The notes: generated from the letters alone by a model not told the origin. Positions 18,051 through 27,234 are shown, numbered from the stretch's first letter. The stretch is DNA of 64,000 bases from Betaproteobacteria bacterium (GCA_028292405.1 JAQGMJ010000083.1:84676-148675); one strand, 5' to 3'. Translations and numbers: made by a program.

Positions 18051-19493
18051 GTGAAATCCTTGTCCCTATTCGTTTCTGTGCCGGTTCTTCGTGCTTTGAA
18101 GCTGGCGCTGCCGGGCGCCGCCGCCCTGGCGCTGGCCGCCTGCTCTACCGAGTCGGTGGTCAACAAGTATGTGCCGAACATCATCACGCCCTACCGGATG
18201 GATATCCAGCAAGGTAACTTCGTCACCAGCGACATGGTGGACAAGCTGCAAAAGGGGCAGACGCGAGAGCAGGTGCGCTTCATCCTCGGCACGCCGCTTC
18301 TGACCGACGCTTTTCACGCCTCGCGCTGGGACTACATTTTCCGCTCCGCCAAGGGCTGGAACGATCCGGAGAAGCACAGCCTGACGGTATTTTTCGGCGC
18401 CGACGAAAAGCTCGACAACTGGATCGCCGACGTGCCGCCGCCCAAGTCGATGACGCCGGTGGCCGAGGACAAGGGCTTTTTCGGCTGGTTCAGCAAGAGC
18501 GACAAGCCGCAGGCGCCTGCCGCCGCGCCGACCGCCAGCGCACCCGCAGCCGCCGGCGGCGATGCAGGCACGGTGAGCCCGCCGGCTGCGCCCGTACCGT
18601 CGGCAGCACCCCCCGCTGCGCCGGGTGACACTGCTTCTCCGGCGAACGCGCAGGTCATGGGTGCTGCGCCCCAGCAAACGCCTGACAAGAAGGAGCCCAG
18701 CCTGATGCGCCGCATGTTCGGCTGGATGCCCGGCGTCAGCACCGAAGATTCCGCCGCCTCGGCCGCCCGCGCCGCATCGCCGGACAACACGCCCATCCCC
18801 AGGCCGACGATCTCCCAGCCGCCGCCGCCGCCCCCGCCGCCGGCGCCCGCCGAACCCGCAACGCCGCCGCCGCCGTCCGCCGGTGGAGCGGTGTCGCCTC
18901 CGGTGCCCGATCCCGTCAGCACTCCGGCGCCTGCCGCCCCCGCCGCGCCCGCACCGGCGCGCTCCGAAGCGCCGTCCGCGCCGGTGTCCGGAAGTTTGTC
19001 GGCGCCGCCGCTGATCGCTTCTCCGATTGAATCGAGCGCGGTGGCGCAGGCCATGCCGGCAGCGCAAAGCCCGGCGGCCGTACCGGTGCAGGCCGCTGTG
19101 CCCGCCGCCATTCCCGTGGCCGCGCCGGCGCAAAGCGTGCCTTCGCCGGCGGCTACCCCGGAAGGCGTGCAGGCTTCGATCGAACGCTGGCGCGCCGCCT
19201 GGCAGGCGAAGGACGTGACGGCCTATCTCGCCGCCTACGCCCCCGATTTCCGTCCTGCCAACAATCTCACCCGCGCCAAGTGGGAAGCACAGCGCCGCGA
19301 GCGCCTGGGCAAGCCCAGTTTCATCGTCGTCAAGGTGCGCGACCCGCAGGTCACGCTCGGCCGCGACGATGTCGCCGTGGCGGTGTTCCTGCAGGAGTAC
19401 GAGTCCAACACGCTGAAGGAAAGCGGGCGCAAGACCCTGCGCATGGCGCGCTTCGGCCAGGACTGGCTGATCATCGAAGAAATCTCCAAATAG
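18051..19493 (+). CDS. bamE: BamE (OmlA) lipoprotein with long Pro/Ala linker and C-terminal NTF2/Cds6-like domain
   Basis: Outer-membrane assembly lipoprotein with an unusual extension. From the GTG at 18051 it has 480 residues. The signal peptide ends in the lipobox LAAC (Cys ~31); a GTG at 18078 is an alternative start. The BamE/SmpA domain spans ~32-130, with YRMDIQQGNFVTSDMVDKLQKGQTREQVRFILGTPLL and the matching HSLTVFFGADEKLDNW. Residues ~140-365 are low-complexity Pro/Ala/Ser. The last ~110 residues (SIERWRAAWQAKDVTAYLAAYAPDF ... TLRMARFGQDWLIIEEISK) look like the NTF2-like domain found at the C-terminus of Cds6-type L,D-transpeptidase proteins. Ordinary BamE proteins are ~110-220 residues. 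The gene lies between fur and dapB as expected for bamE. Confidence 0.85.
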   Translation: MKSLSLFVSVPVLRALKLALPGAAALALAACSTESVVNKYVPNIITPYRMDIQQGNFVTSDMVDKLQKGQTREQVRFILGTPLLTDAFHASRWDYIFRSAKGWNDPEKHSLTVFFGADEKLDNWIADVPPPKSMTPVAEDKGFFGWFSKSDKPQAPAAAPTASAPAAAGGDAGTVSPPAAPVPSAAPPAAPGDTASPANAQVMGAAPQQTPDKKEPSLMRRMFGWMPGVSTEDSAASAARAASPDNTPIPRPTISQPPPPPPPPAPAEPATPPPPSAGGAVSPPVPDPVSTPAPAAPAAPAPARSEAPSAPVSGSLSAPPLIASPIESSAVAQAMPAAQSPAAVPVQAAVPAAIPVAAPAQSVPSPAATPEGVQASIERWRAAWQAKDVTAYLAAYAPDFRPANNLTRAKWEAQRRERLGKPSFIVVKVRDPQVTLGRDDVAVAVFLQEYESNTLKESGRKTLRMARFGQDWLIIEEISK

Positions 19494-19501
19494 GCATCGA
19501 G

Positions 19502-20305
19502 ATGGAAAAAATGCGCATCGTCATCGCCGGCGCCTCCGGCCGCATGGGCAAGACCCTGGTCGAGGCGGTGCTGGGCAGCGCCGATTGCACCCTGGCGGCG
19601 GCGCTCGACCAAGCCGGCTCGCCGGCGCTGGGCCGCGAGGCCGCCGAGTTCATGGGTCGCACCAGCGGCGTGGCGATCGGCGCGGACATCGAGGCGGCGG
19701 TCAAGGGGGCGGACTTTTTCATCGACTTCACCCGCCCCGAAGGCACGCTGGAACATTTGTCCGCCTGCGTGAAGCATGGGGTCAAAATGATCATCGGCAC
19801 CACCGGCTTCGAGGCTGCCGGCAAGCAGGCGATCGAGGCGGCGTCGCGAAAAATCGGCATCGTCTTCGCGCCCAACATGAGCGTGGGCGTCAACCTCACG
19901 CTCAAGCTGCTGGAAATCGCCGGCTCGGTGCTGCAGGAAGGCTACGATGTCGAGATACTTGAAGTGCATCACCGCATGAAGATCGACGCGCCCTCGGGCA
20001 CCGCGCTGCGCATGGGCGAGGTGGTGGCCAAGGCATTGGGGCGCGATCACGACGCCGTGGCCGTGCATGGCCGCGAGGGCGTCACCGGCGCGCGCAAGGA
20101 CGAAAGCATCGGCTACGCGGTGCTGCGCGGCGGCGATGCGGTGGGCGACCATACCGTGATGTTCATGGGCCAGGGCGAGCGCGTCGAGATTGCCCACAAG
20201 GCCTCTTCGCGCATGACCTATGCGCAAGGAGCGCTGCGCGCCTGCCGTTTTCTTCGGGAGAAGAAAACCGGCCTGTTTGACATGCAGGACGTGCTCGGGC
20301 TTTAA
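19502..20305 (+). CDS. dapB: 4-hydroxy-tetrahydrodipicolinate reductase
   Basis: NAD(P)H-dependent reductase of the lysine/diaminopimelate pathway. It has 267 residues. The Rossmann motif VIAGASGRMGKTL lies at the N-terminus, GTTGFE and FAPNMSVGVN follow, and the catalytic motif HHRMKIDAPSGTALRMGE is intact. The C-terminus SSRMTYAQGALRACRFLREKKTGLFDMQDVLGL is standard. ATG codons at 19502 and 19511 are both possible. It starts only 8 nt after the bamE stop. Confidence 0.96.
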   Translation: MEKMRIVIAGASGRMGKTLVEAVLGSADCTLAAALDQAGSPALGREAAEFMGRTSGVAIGADIEAAVKGADFFIDFTRPEGTLEHLSACVKHGVKMIIGTTGFEAAGKQAIEAASRKIGIVFAPNMSVGVNLTLKLLEIAGSVLQEGYDVEILEVHHRMKIDAPSGTALRMGEVVAKALGRDHDAVAVHGREGVTGARKDESIGYAVLRGGDAVGDHTVMFMGQGERVEIAHKASSRMTYAQGALRACRFLREKKTGLFDMQDVLGL

Positions 20306-20409
20306 TAGGTCCGGAGAACGCTGCGCTGCGAGCGCGAGCAAGCTGGCCGTTTCCGGCACGGCGTTTGCTTTGGATTGCTGTAAGAGTGCGGTAATCACGC
20401 AGACGCCCC

Positions 20410-21834
20410 ATGAAGAATATTTTTGATGAGATGAACGCCCCTGGCGGGGCGGTGCGACCGCACTACTCGCGCTTCCAGGAGTGGCTGGCGCAGACCCCGC
20501 CGGCGCATATTGCCGCCAAGCGCGCGGAGGCCGACTCGGCCTTTCACCGCTACGGCATTACCTTCGCCGTCTACGGCGAAGACGCCGGCCGCGAGCGCCT
20601 GATCCCTTTCGACATCGTGCCGCGCATCATCCCGGCGGACGAGTGGAAAAAGCTCGAAGCAGGGCTGGCGCAGCGGGTCAATGCCCTCAACGCCTTTTTG
20701 CACGACATTTATTCAAGCCAGCGCATTGTCAAAGATGGGCTGATTCCCGCCGAGCAGGTGTTCTGCAATGCGCAGTACCGCCCGGAGATGCAGGGCATCG
20801 ACGTGCGCAACAGCATCTATGCGCATATCGCCGGGGTCGACATCGTGCGGGCCGCCTTGCCGGACGGCCAGGCCGAGTATTACGTGCTGGAAGATAATCT
20901 GCGCGTGCCTTCCGGTGTTTCCTACATGCTGGAAGACCGGCGCATGATGATGCGCCTGTTCCCCGAACTGTTCAGCCGCTACAGCGTGGCGCCGGTGGAG
21001 CACTACCCCGACCTGCTGCTCGACACCCTGCGCCAGGTGGCGCCGGCCGGTGTCGACGACCCCGCCGTGGTGGTGCTCACCCCCGGCGCCTACAACAGCG
21101 CCTACTTCGAGCACGCCTTCCTGGCGCAACAGATGGGCGTCGAACTGGTCGAAGGCAAGGACCTGTTCGTGCATGACGAGACCCTGTTCATGCGCACCAC
21201 CCAGGGCCCGCGCCGGGTCGACGTGATCTACCGCCGCATCGACGACGATTTTCTCGACCCCCTCACGTTCCGCCGTGATTCCGCGCTGGGCGTCGCCGGC
21301 CTGATGAGCGTGTACCGCTCCGGGCGCGTGACGCTGGCCAACGCCATCGGCACCGGCGTGGCCGACGACAAGTCGATCTACCCTTATGTGCCGGACATGA
21401 TCCGTTTTTACCTCTCGGAAGAGCCGCTGTTGCTTAACGTGCCGACCTACCAGTGCCGCAAGAAAGACGAACTCTCCTACGTGCTGGCTAATATGGAAAA
21501 GCTGGTGGTGAAGGAAACCCACGGCGCCGGTGGCTACGGCATGCTGGTGGGCCCGGCCTCGACGCAAAAGGAGGTCGACGACTTCCGCGTGCGCGTCAAG
21601 GCCGCGCCGGACAAGTACATCGCCCAGCCGACGCTGGCGCTGTCGGCCTGCCCGACCTTCGTCGAAGCCGGCATTGCCCCGCGCCACATCGACCTGCGGC
21701 CCTTCGTGCTCTCCGGCAAGGAAGTGCGCATGGCGCCGGGCGGTCTCACCCGTGTTGCGCTCAAGGAAGGCTCGCTGGTGGTGAACTCCTCGCAGGGCGG
21801 GGGCACCAAAGACACCTGGGTTCTGGAAAAGTGA
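20410..21834 (+). CDS. Circularly permuted ATP-grasp protein (COG2308), set A
   Basis: A 474-residue member of the circularly permuted ATP-grasp family (COG2308, DUF404/407), predicted ATP-dependent carboxylate-amine ligases of unknown substrate. Family marks are FHRYGITFAVYGEDAG, RLIPFDIVPRIIPADEW, DNLRVPSGVSYMLEDR, LTPGAYNSAYFEHAFLAQQMG, VDVIYRRIDDDFLDPL, VVKETHGAGGYGM and the terminal NSSQGGGTKDTWVL. It is the first of three same-strand genes (ATP-grasp, alpha-E, transglutaminase) and starts 105 nt after dapB. The role as a peptide or amide ligase comes from family prediction, not direct evidence. Confidence 0.9.
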   Translation: MKNIFDEMNAPGGAVRPHYSRFQEWLAQTPPAHIAAKRAEADSAFHRYGITFAVYGEDAGRERLIPFDIVPRIIPADEWKKLEAGLAQRVNALNAFLHDIYSSQRIVKDGLIPAEQVFCNAQYRPEMQGIDVRNSIYAHIAGVDIVRAALPDGQAEYYVLEDNLRVPSGVSYMLEDRRMMMRLFPELFSRYSVAPVEHYPDLLLDTLRQVAPAGVDDPAVVVLTPGAYNSAYFEHAFLAQQMGVELVEGKDLFVHDETLFMRTTQGPRRVDVIYRRIDDDFLDPLTFRRDSALGVAGLMSVYRSGRVTLANAIGTGVADDKSIYPYVPDMIRFYLSEEPLLLNVPTYQCRKKDELSYVLANMEKLVVKETHGAGGYGMLVGPASTQKEVDDFRVRVKAAPDKYIAQPTLALSACPTFVEAGIAPRHIDLRPFVLSGKEVRMAPGGLTRVALKEGSLVVNSSQGGGTKDTWVLEK

Positions 21835-21907
21835 GGGAGAACCATGCATGAGAAACGCTCTGAACCTGGGGGTTGTTAAGGGGGCGTAGCCTCCTTAATC
21901 GATACGT

Positions 21908-22846
21908 ATGCTCTCTAGAACCGCCGATCACCTCTACTGGATGGCCCGTTACACCGAGCGCGCCGAGAATATGTCGCGCCTGCTCGACGTCAGCCACCGC
22001 ATGTCGCTGCAGTTGCCGGGCGCGGAAATGGGCTACTGGGGCGCGGCCCTGGGCATCACCGGCCTGGAGCCGGTGTACACCGCGAAGTACGGCCCGATCA
22101 CCGGCGCCAACGTGCTGCGCTTCATGGCCGTCGACCTCGACAATCCGTCTTCGATTCTTTCCACCTTGCGCTCCTCGCGCGAGAACTGTCACGCGGTACG
22201 CGGCACCGTTACCTCCGAGGTGTGGGAGACCATCAACACCACCTGGCTGGAAGGGCGCGATTCCGCTGCCGAAAAAATGAAGGGCGGCGGCGAGGCCGAA
22301 CTGGTCGAATACCTGGAGTGGGTGAAGTTCCGCTCCCATCTTTCGCGCGGCGTCACGGTGGGCACCATGCTGCAGGACGAGGCCTTCCACTTCGCGCGCC
22401 TGGGTACCTTCCTCGAGCGCGCCGACAACACCGCCCGCCTGCTGGATGTGAAGTTCGACGAGCTGGCGCCGCAGGTCAGCCCCGGCAACGAATACTACGA
22501 ATGGGGCGCCTTGTTGCGTTCGGTCTCGGCCTTCGAGATCTACCGCAAGGTCTATCGCGACGTCATCACCCCGCGCCGGGTCGCCGAACTGATGATCCTG
22601 CGCGACGACATGCCGCGTTCGTTGCACGGCTGCCTGAAGGAAGTGCACCAGATTCTCGGGCTGGTGGCCAACAGCCGTTCCAGCGAGACACGCCGGCTCG
22701 CCGGCGCCGCCTATTCGCAATTGCAGTACGGCCGCATCGACGACATTCTCGAAGTCGGCCTGCACCGCTATCTCACGGACTTTCTCGACGGCATGGCCGT
22801 CCTGAGCAGCCGCATCGCCCAGGACTTCCTGGTGCCGATGTCCTGA
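21908..22846 (+). CDS. Alpha-E domain protein (COG2307, DUF403), set A
   Basis: A 312-residue all-helical protein of the alpha-E family, always found beside or fused to circularly permuted ATP-grasp proteins and presumed to work with them. The N-terminus MLSRTADHLYWMARYTERAENMSRLLDV is diagnostic. Later conserved parts are AFHFARLGTFLERADNTARLLDVKF, EWGALLRSVSAFEIYRK and LHGCLKEVHQIL. The biochemical function is unknown. It starts 73 nt after the ATP-grasp gene and is followed 36 nt later by a transglutaminase gene. Confidence 0.9.
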   Translation: MLSRTADHLYWMARYTERAENMSRLLDVSHRMSLQLPGAEMGYWGAALGITGLEPVYTAKYGPITGANVLRFMAVDLDNPSSILSTLRSSRENCHAVRGTVTSEVWETINTTWLEGRDSAAEKMKGGGEAELVEYLEWVKFRSHLSRGVTVGTMLQDEAFHFARLGTFLERADNTARLLDVKFDELAPQVSPGNEYYEWGALLRSVSAFEIYRKVYRDVITPRRVAELMILRDDMPRSLHGCLKEVHQILGLVANSRSSETRRLAGAAYSQLQYGRIDDILEVGLHRYLTDFLDGMAVLSSRIAQDFLVPMS

Positions 22847-22882
22847 ATGCTGCCGAGTATCTAACGCCGTCCGGAGTCCGCA

Positions 22883-23713
22883 ATGCGCCTGGAAATTCGC
22901 CACGAAACCATTTACCGCTACTCTTCGCCGGCCAGCTACAGCATCCAGTATGTGCGCCAGACGCCGCGTACCGAAGGCGGCCAGCGTACCCTCTCCTGGT
23001 ACATCGACACCCCCGGCCGGCGCTGGCGCCAGACCGACGCCTACGGCAACAGCGTGCTGGTGCTCTCGCTGACCGAGCCGCACAGTGAAATCCGGGTCGT
23101 GGCCCAGGGTGAAGTGGAAACGCCGGACGAGCGCGGCATGGTGTTCCCGCACGATTCGGCCGTACCGCCGCTGGCCTTCGCCTTGCCCACGCCGCTGACC
23201 CAGGCCGATGACGCGATCCACAAACTGGCCGCTGAAGCGATTTCCGGCAGCGGCGCCGATGCCGGCCTGCAGGTCTCTCTCGAAGTCCTGATGAACCTGG
23301 TCAGCAAGCGCATGGCCTATATTCTGGGCACCACCGACGTGCACGCGACCGCTGCCGAGGCATTGGCGCAAGAGTCCGGCGTATGCCAGGACCTGGCCCA
23401 TGTGTTCCTCGCCGCTTGCCGCGCGCGCGGTGTGCCGGCGCGCTACATCAGCGGCTACCTGCTGGACGACGCCAGTCACGTTGCCTCTTCCCACGCCTGG
23501 GCCGAAGCCTGGATCGCCACCGCCAATCGCGGCGCCGGCGGCTGGATGGGTTTCGACGTCACGCAAAACCGTCTCGCCGGGCCCGAGCTTTGCCGCCTGG
23601 CGGTGGGGCGCGACTACCTCGACGCCAGCCCGATCCGCGGCATGCGCTTAGGGGGAGCGGAAGAAGAAATGAAAGTCAACGTGACGGTGGAGCGGTCCCA
23701 CATCGGGCTATAG
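22883..23713 (+). CDS. Transglutaminase-like cysteine protein (COG1305), set A
   Basis: A 276-residue protein with an N-terminal beta-sandwich (MRLEIRHETIYRYSSPASYSIQYVRQTPR) and a transglutaminase-like papain-fold core. The triad is complete: Cys in ESGVCQDLAH (about C168), His in SSHAWAEAW (about H204) and Asp in GFDVTQN (about D225). Such proteins are predicted to hydrolyse or transfer amide bonds. There is no signal peptide, so it is predicted cytoplasmic. It is the third gene of set A and convergent with set B. Confidence 0.92.
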   Translation: MRLEIRHETIYRYSSPASYSIQYVRQTPRTEGGQRTLSWYIDTPGRRWRQTDAYGNSVLVLSLTEPHSEIRVVAQGEVETPDERGMVFPHDSAVPPLAFALPTPLTQADDAIHKLAAEAISGSGADAGLQVSLEVLMNLVSKRMAYILGTTDVHATAAEALAQESGVCQDLAHVFLAACRARGVPARYISGYLLDDASHVASSHAWAEAWIATANRGAGGWMGFDVTQNRLAGPELCRLAVGRDYLDASPIRGMRLGGAEEEMKVNVTVERSHIGL

Positions 23714-23743
23714 GCGGAGATCCGCGCCGGCAGCCCGCGGCTG

Positions 23744-24769
23744 CTACGCAGTAGGCTGCCCTGAATTCTCCGGTGTCGCGATCGTCTGGGACTGTGATTG
23801 CGACTGTGACTGTGACTGCGCCTGGGATTGCGTTTGCGACTGGGTTTGCGCGGCGCCCGCGATCTCCGGAAACTCTGGTTCTTCAGTGCCTGCCACGGTC
23901 ACATGCACCGCCAGTTCCTGCTCGCCGCCGCCGAGAATCACGCCGCGCGTCGGTGTGACGTCCGAGAAATCGCGGCCCCAGCCCAGGGTGATGTGCTCGT
24001 CGTCCACCAAGCGGTCGTTGGTCGGGTCGAAATCGATCCAGCCGCCGTTCTGGCTGTACACCGAAATCCAGGCGTGCGAAGCGTCCGCGCCGATCAGGCG
24101 CGCGTGCCCCGGCGGCGGCATGGTCAGCAGGTAGCCGCTGACGTAGCGCGCCGACAGGCCGAGGGTGCGCAGGCAGCCGATCATCAGGTGGGCGAAGTCC
24201 TGGCAGACGCCGCGGCGCTGTTCCAGCACCTCGGCCAGTGGGGTGGAAATGACGGTGGCGATGGGGTCGAACTCGAAGTCTTCATGGATCCGGTGGTTCA
24301 GGTCGAGCACCGCATCGAGCAGCGGGCGGCGCGGCGTGAAGCTGGGCGCGGCGTAGCGCAATAGCTCGGGCGAGCTTTCGATGTGCGGCGAGTCGTAGAG
24401 GAAGCGCGCCGGCTCCAGGTTGGCGCCGCCGGCGACGCCGCGCAGCAAGGCGGCGGACTGTTCCCACGGCGGCGAGCCGGCCAGCAGGGCGGCGGAATTG
24501 CGCGCCGTCACTTCGACGATGGAGCGCGCCGCCAGACTCAGCGACTGGTGCGCGCTGGAGAGCACGATATGGGTGATCGAATTGCCGAAGTAGTCGCGCG
24601 AGTTGCTGCTCTCGTTGGGCAGCGGGCCGACCGACAATTCGTGTTCCAGCACGCGCTGCCAGTTGAATTCGCGCGGCGTCAGGTGCAAGAGCTGGCGCGA
24701 CAGCGCCACCGGCGCCGAATAGTGGTAGCCGGTGGTGTGCAGCACGCGGTAGCGGCGCGGGTCGCTCAT
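23744..24769 (-). CDS. Transglutaminase-like cysteine protein with Gln/Ser-repeat tail, set B
   Basis: A 341-residue paralogue of the set A transglutaminase. The N-terminal domain starts MSDPRRYRVLHTTGYHYSAPVALSRQLLHLTPR. The core has RRGVCQDFAHLMIG (about C189), DASHAWISVY and WIDFDPTNDRLVDDEHITLGWGRDFSDV, so the Cys-His-Asp triad is present. The last ~40 residues are a low-complexity tail of alternating Gln and Ser/Thr/Ala, coded by near-hexameric repeats at about 23786-23849. The start overlaps the stop of the ATP-grasp/alpha-E fusion gene (ATGA). No signal peptide was seen. Confidence 0.9.
   Translation of the reverse strand: MSDPRRYRVLHTTGYHYSAPVALSRQLLHLTPREFNWQRVLEHELSVGPLPNESSNSRDYFGNSITHIVLSSAHQSLSLAARSIVEVTARNSAALLAGSPPWEQSAALLRGVAGGANLEPARFLYDSPHIESSPELLRYAAPSFTPRRPLLDAVLDLNHRIHEDFEFDPIATVISTPLAEVLEQRRGVCQDFAHLMIGCLRTLGLSARYVSGYLLTMPPPGHARLIGADASHAWISVYSQNGGWIDFDPTNDRLVDDEHITLGWGRDFSDVTPTRGVILGGGEQELAVHVTVAGTEEPEFPEIAGAAQTQSQTQSQAQSQSQSQSQSQTIATPENSGQPTA
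23786..23849 (-). repeat. In-frame hexanucleotide-like repeat coding a (Gln-Ser/Thr/Ala)n tail
   Basis: About ten imperfect copies of a 6-nt unit (CAG TCA and variants, minus strand) code alternating Gln and Ser/Thr/Ala near the C-terminus of the set B transglutaminase. Because the unit is a multiple of three, slippage would change tail length without breaking the frame. Confidence 0.75.
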
Positions 24770-27234
24770 GTGGCGAAGGTCTGGCGGTTGGCTTCGCCGG
24801 CCAGGCTGAAAAAGCGCTGCCCAAGATGCTCGGAAAGGCTGTAGCTGGCCGACTGCAGGTTGCGCAGCAGGGCCAGCAGGCGCTCGCTGTCGGGGCGCAG
24901 GTCGCGGTCGATTTCCAGCTCCTGGATGGCCTGCATCGGCGCCTGCAGCACCTCGGCGCCGGAGGGGCCGTAGATTTCTTCCAGGCGCAGCAGGTAATCG
25001 TTCAGGCCGAACAACTGGAAAGCGATCGAGCGCGGGTTGCCGGTGTCGAGCAGCAGCAGGTCGAGCAGCGGCAGCCATTCGGGGCGCGCCATGTAGCGCG
25101 CGCGGTAGGTGACGATGGAGTCGGCCAGTTCCAGCAGCCAGTCGAGCTCGGCGTCGCGCGGCAGGGAGAGCGCCTGCTGCAGGCTCATGCAGAGGAACTG
25201 CATGCGTTCCAGGCGCCGACCCATCGAAAGAAAGCGCCAGCCTTGGTCGCGGGTCATGCCGTCGAGCGCGAAGCCGGCCAGGGTCATCAGGCTGGCGGTA
25301 GTGCGGTCCAGCGCGGTGAGCGCGTCGGCCAGGGCCGGCGGCTTGCGCTCCCACTCGGCCTGGTCGGCCAGCATGTGGTTGAGCGTGCGCCAGTTGTCCA
25401 GCGAGAGGCGCTCGCGCAATTGCATGGCGATGCGCAGCAACTGGTGCAGGCTGGCGCCGAGACCCGTGTCGGCCGATAGCGATTCGAGGATGCGCGCCTC
25501 GACCGCGTCGCGCGTCGCTTCCATATCATGATCCAGCAGGCCGGCAAACTGGCAGATCGCCATCAGGCAGGCGGACTCCTTGCCGGGCGTGTCGAAGGCG
25601 CCGTCGATCAGGCGGCCGAGGGTGACGCGCATCAGGCGCGCGGTGTTGTCGCAACGCTCCATGTAGCGGCCCAGCCAGAACAGGTTTTCCGCCACCCGCG
25701 AAGAGAGGTGCACGTTGCTGCGCACCAGGTCCTGCGGGCCGATGGTCCGGCGCAGCAGGCTGAAGTTCGATACCGGCGCGGTCGACAGCACCCACGTATC
25801 CTTGCTGCCGCCGCCGCGCTGGTTCGACATGGTGCGCTCGTCCAGGCCGGTGGCCACGCGCGCCAGGCCGCCGGGCATCACCATGTAGCCGTTGGGCGTG
25901 GCGCAGGCATAGACGCGCAGGCCGACCGCGCCGGCCGAGAGGCCATGCTCGCGGCTGCGGTCCCACACCGGCGCCTGCGAAATCTTCACCCTCTCCTGCG
26001 CCACGTAGTGACGCGGCTGGGCGCGCAGCTTATCGATGAAGGCGGCGCGCGCCTCGCCCTTCAAGTCCCCGCCGAATACGGTGGCGATGCGCAGTTGCGG
26101 ATAAGCCGGCTTGATCACCAGGTCGTCGAGGTGCTCGATCACCTCTTCCAGCGCCGCCTCTTCGCCGCACCACCAGGTGCCGATCGAGGGCATTTTCAGT
26201 GGCTCGCCGAGCAGGCGCTCGCACAGCTTGGGCAAAAAGCCCAGCAGCGTTCCGGACTCGAGCAGGTTCGAGCCCAGGCTGTTGGCGATCAGCACGTTGC
26301 CGCGCCGCGCCGCTTCGGTGAGGCCAGGGATGCCCAGGGCGGAGTCGGAACGCAACTCCAGCGGATCGCAATAGTCGTCGTCCAGACGGCGCAGGATCAC
26401 ATGCACCCGCGACAGGCCGGAGAGCGTCTTCAGCCACACCTGGCCTTCGCGCACCGTCAGGTCGTTGCCTTCGACCAGCGGAAAGCCGAGGTAGCGGGCC
26501 AGCAGGGCGTGCTCGTAATAGGTTTCGTTATACGGGCCGGGAGTCAGCAGCACGATGCGCGGCGCTTCGACGTCGCGCGGCGCCCAATAGGCCAGGCTGT
26601 CGCGCAGGGTGGCGAAAAAACGCGCCAGGTGGCGCACCTTCAGGTCGCGGAACAGGCTGGGAAAGGCGCGCGAAATCACCAGGCGGTTTTCCAGCGCATA
26701 GCCGGCGCCGGAAGGCGCTTGCGTGCGATCGGCCAGCACCCACCAGCGGCCGTCGCCGGAGCGCGCCAGGTCGGCGGCGTAGACATGCAGGTGCACGCCG
26801 TCGGGCGGGGTGATGCCGTGGCAGGGGCGCAGGAAGCCGGCGTGGCCGTGCACTAGTTCCGGCGGCAGCAGGCCTTCGGATAGAACTTCCTCGCCGCTGT
26901 AGATGTCGGAGATCACGCGGTTGAGCAGGGTGGCGCGCTGCGCTACCGCGGCCTCGATGCCGACCCATTCGTCATGGCCCAGGATCAACGGCAGTACGTC
27001 GAGGTCCCACGGGCGGTCCGCGCCCAGCGGGTCGGCGTAGACGTTATAGGTAATGCCGTTTTCCCGCACCTGGCGCGCCACCGACTGCAGGCGCGCGCGC
27101 ATCGCCGCCGGCGTGGCATGCGAAAGGTAGTCGTAGAGCGCGCGCCAGTGGTTGCGCGGCGCGCCGTCGGCTCCCAGCATCTCGTCGTAGCGCCCGGCGG
27201 CCTCGGGATAGTCGGCGAGCAAAGGCTCGGGCAT
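24766..27234 (-). CDS. Fused circularly permuted ATP-grasp / alpha-E protein, set B
   Basis: An 822-residue fusion in which the two set A partners are joined in one chain. The ATP-grasp part is residues ~1-490, with RENGITYNVYADPLGADRPWDLDVLPLIL, APSGAGYALENRLVISRAFP, LLTPGPYNETYYEHALLARYLG, RRLDDDYCDPLELR and RGGGSKDTWVL. The alpha-E part starts near residue 507 (SSRVAENLFWLGRYMERCDNTARLMRV). The ATG at 27234 is preceded by AGGA at a 9-nt spacing and is preferred over a TTG at 27261. It overlaps the downstream transglutaminase gene (ATGA). The order inside the fusion matches the gene order of set A. Confidence 0.92.
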   Translation of the reverse strand: MPEPLLADYPEAAGRYDEMLGADGAPRNHWRALYDYLSHATPAAMRARLQSVARQVRENGITYNVYADPLGADRPWDLDVLPLILGHDEWVGIEAAVAQRATLLNRVISDIYSGEEVLSEGLLPPELVHGHAGFLRPCHGITPPDGVHLHVYAADLARSGDGRWWVLADRTQAPSGAGYALENRLVISRAFPSLFRDLKVRHLARFFATLRDSLAYWAPRDVEAPRIVLLTPGPYNETYYEHALLARYLGFPLVEGNDLTVREGQVWLKTLSGLSRVHVILRRLDDDYCDPLELRSDSALGIPGLTEAARRGNVLIANSLGSNLLESGTLLGFLPKLCERLLGEPLKMPSIGTWWCGEEAALEEVIEHLDDLVIKPAYPQLRIATVFGGDLKGEARAAFIDKLRAQPRHYVAQERVKISQAPVWDRSREHGLSAGAVGLRVYACATPNGYMVMPGGLARVATGLDERTMSNQRGGGSKDTWVLSTAPVSNFSLLRRTIGPQDLVRSNVHLSSRVAENLFWLGRYMERCDNTARLMRVTLGRLIDGAFDTPGKESACLMAICQFAGLLDHDMEATRDAVEARILESLSADTGLGASLHQLLRIAMQLRERLSLDNWRTLNHMLADQAEWERKPPALADALTALDRTTASLMTLAGFALDGMTRDQGWRFLSMGRRLERMQFLCMSLQQALSLPRDAELDWLLELADSIVTYRARYMARPEWLPLLDLLLLDTGNPRSIAFQLFGLNDYLLRLEEIYGPSGAEVLQAPMQAIQELEIDRDLRPDSERLLALLRNLQSASYSLSEHLGQRFFSLAGEANRQTFAT

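Noticed and set aside
21761..23566. 601-codon minus-strand open frame over the set A genes
   Set aside because: The plus strand codes alpha-E and transglutaminase proteins with intact motifs and ordinary operon spacing.
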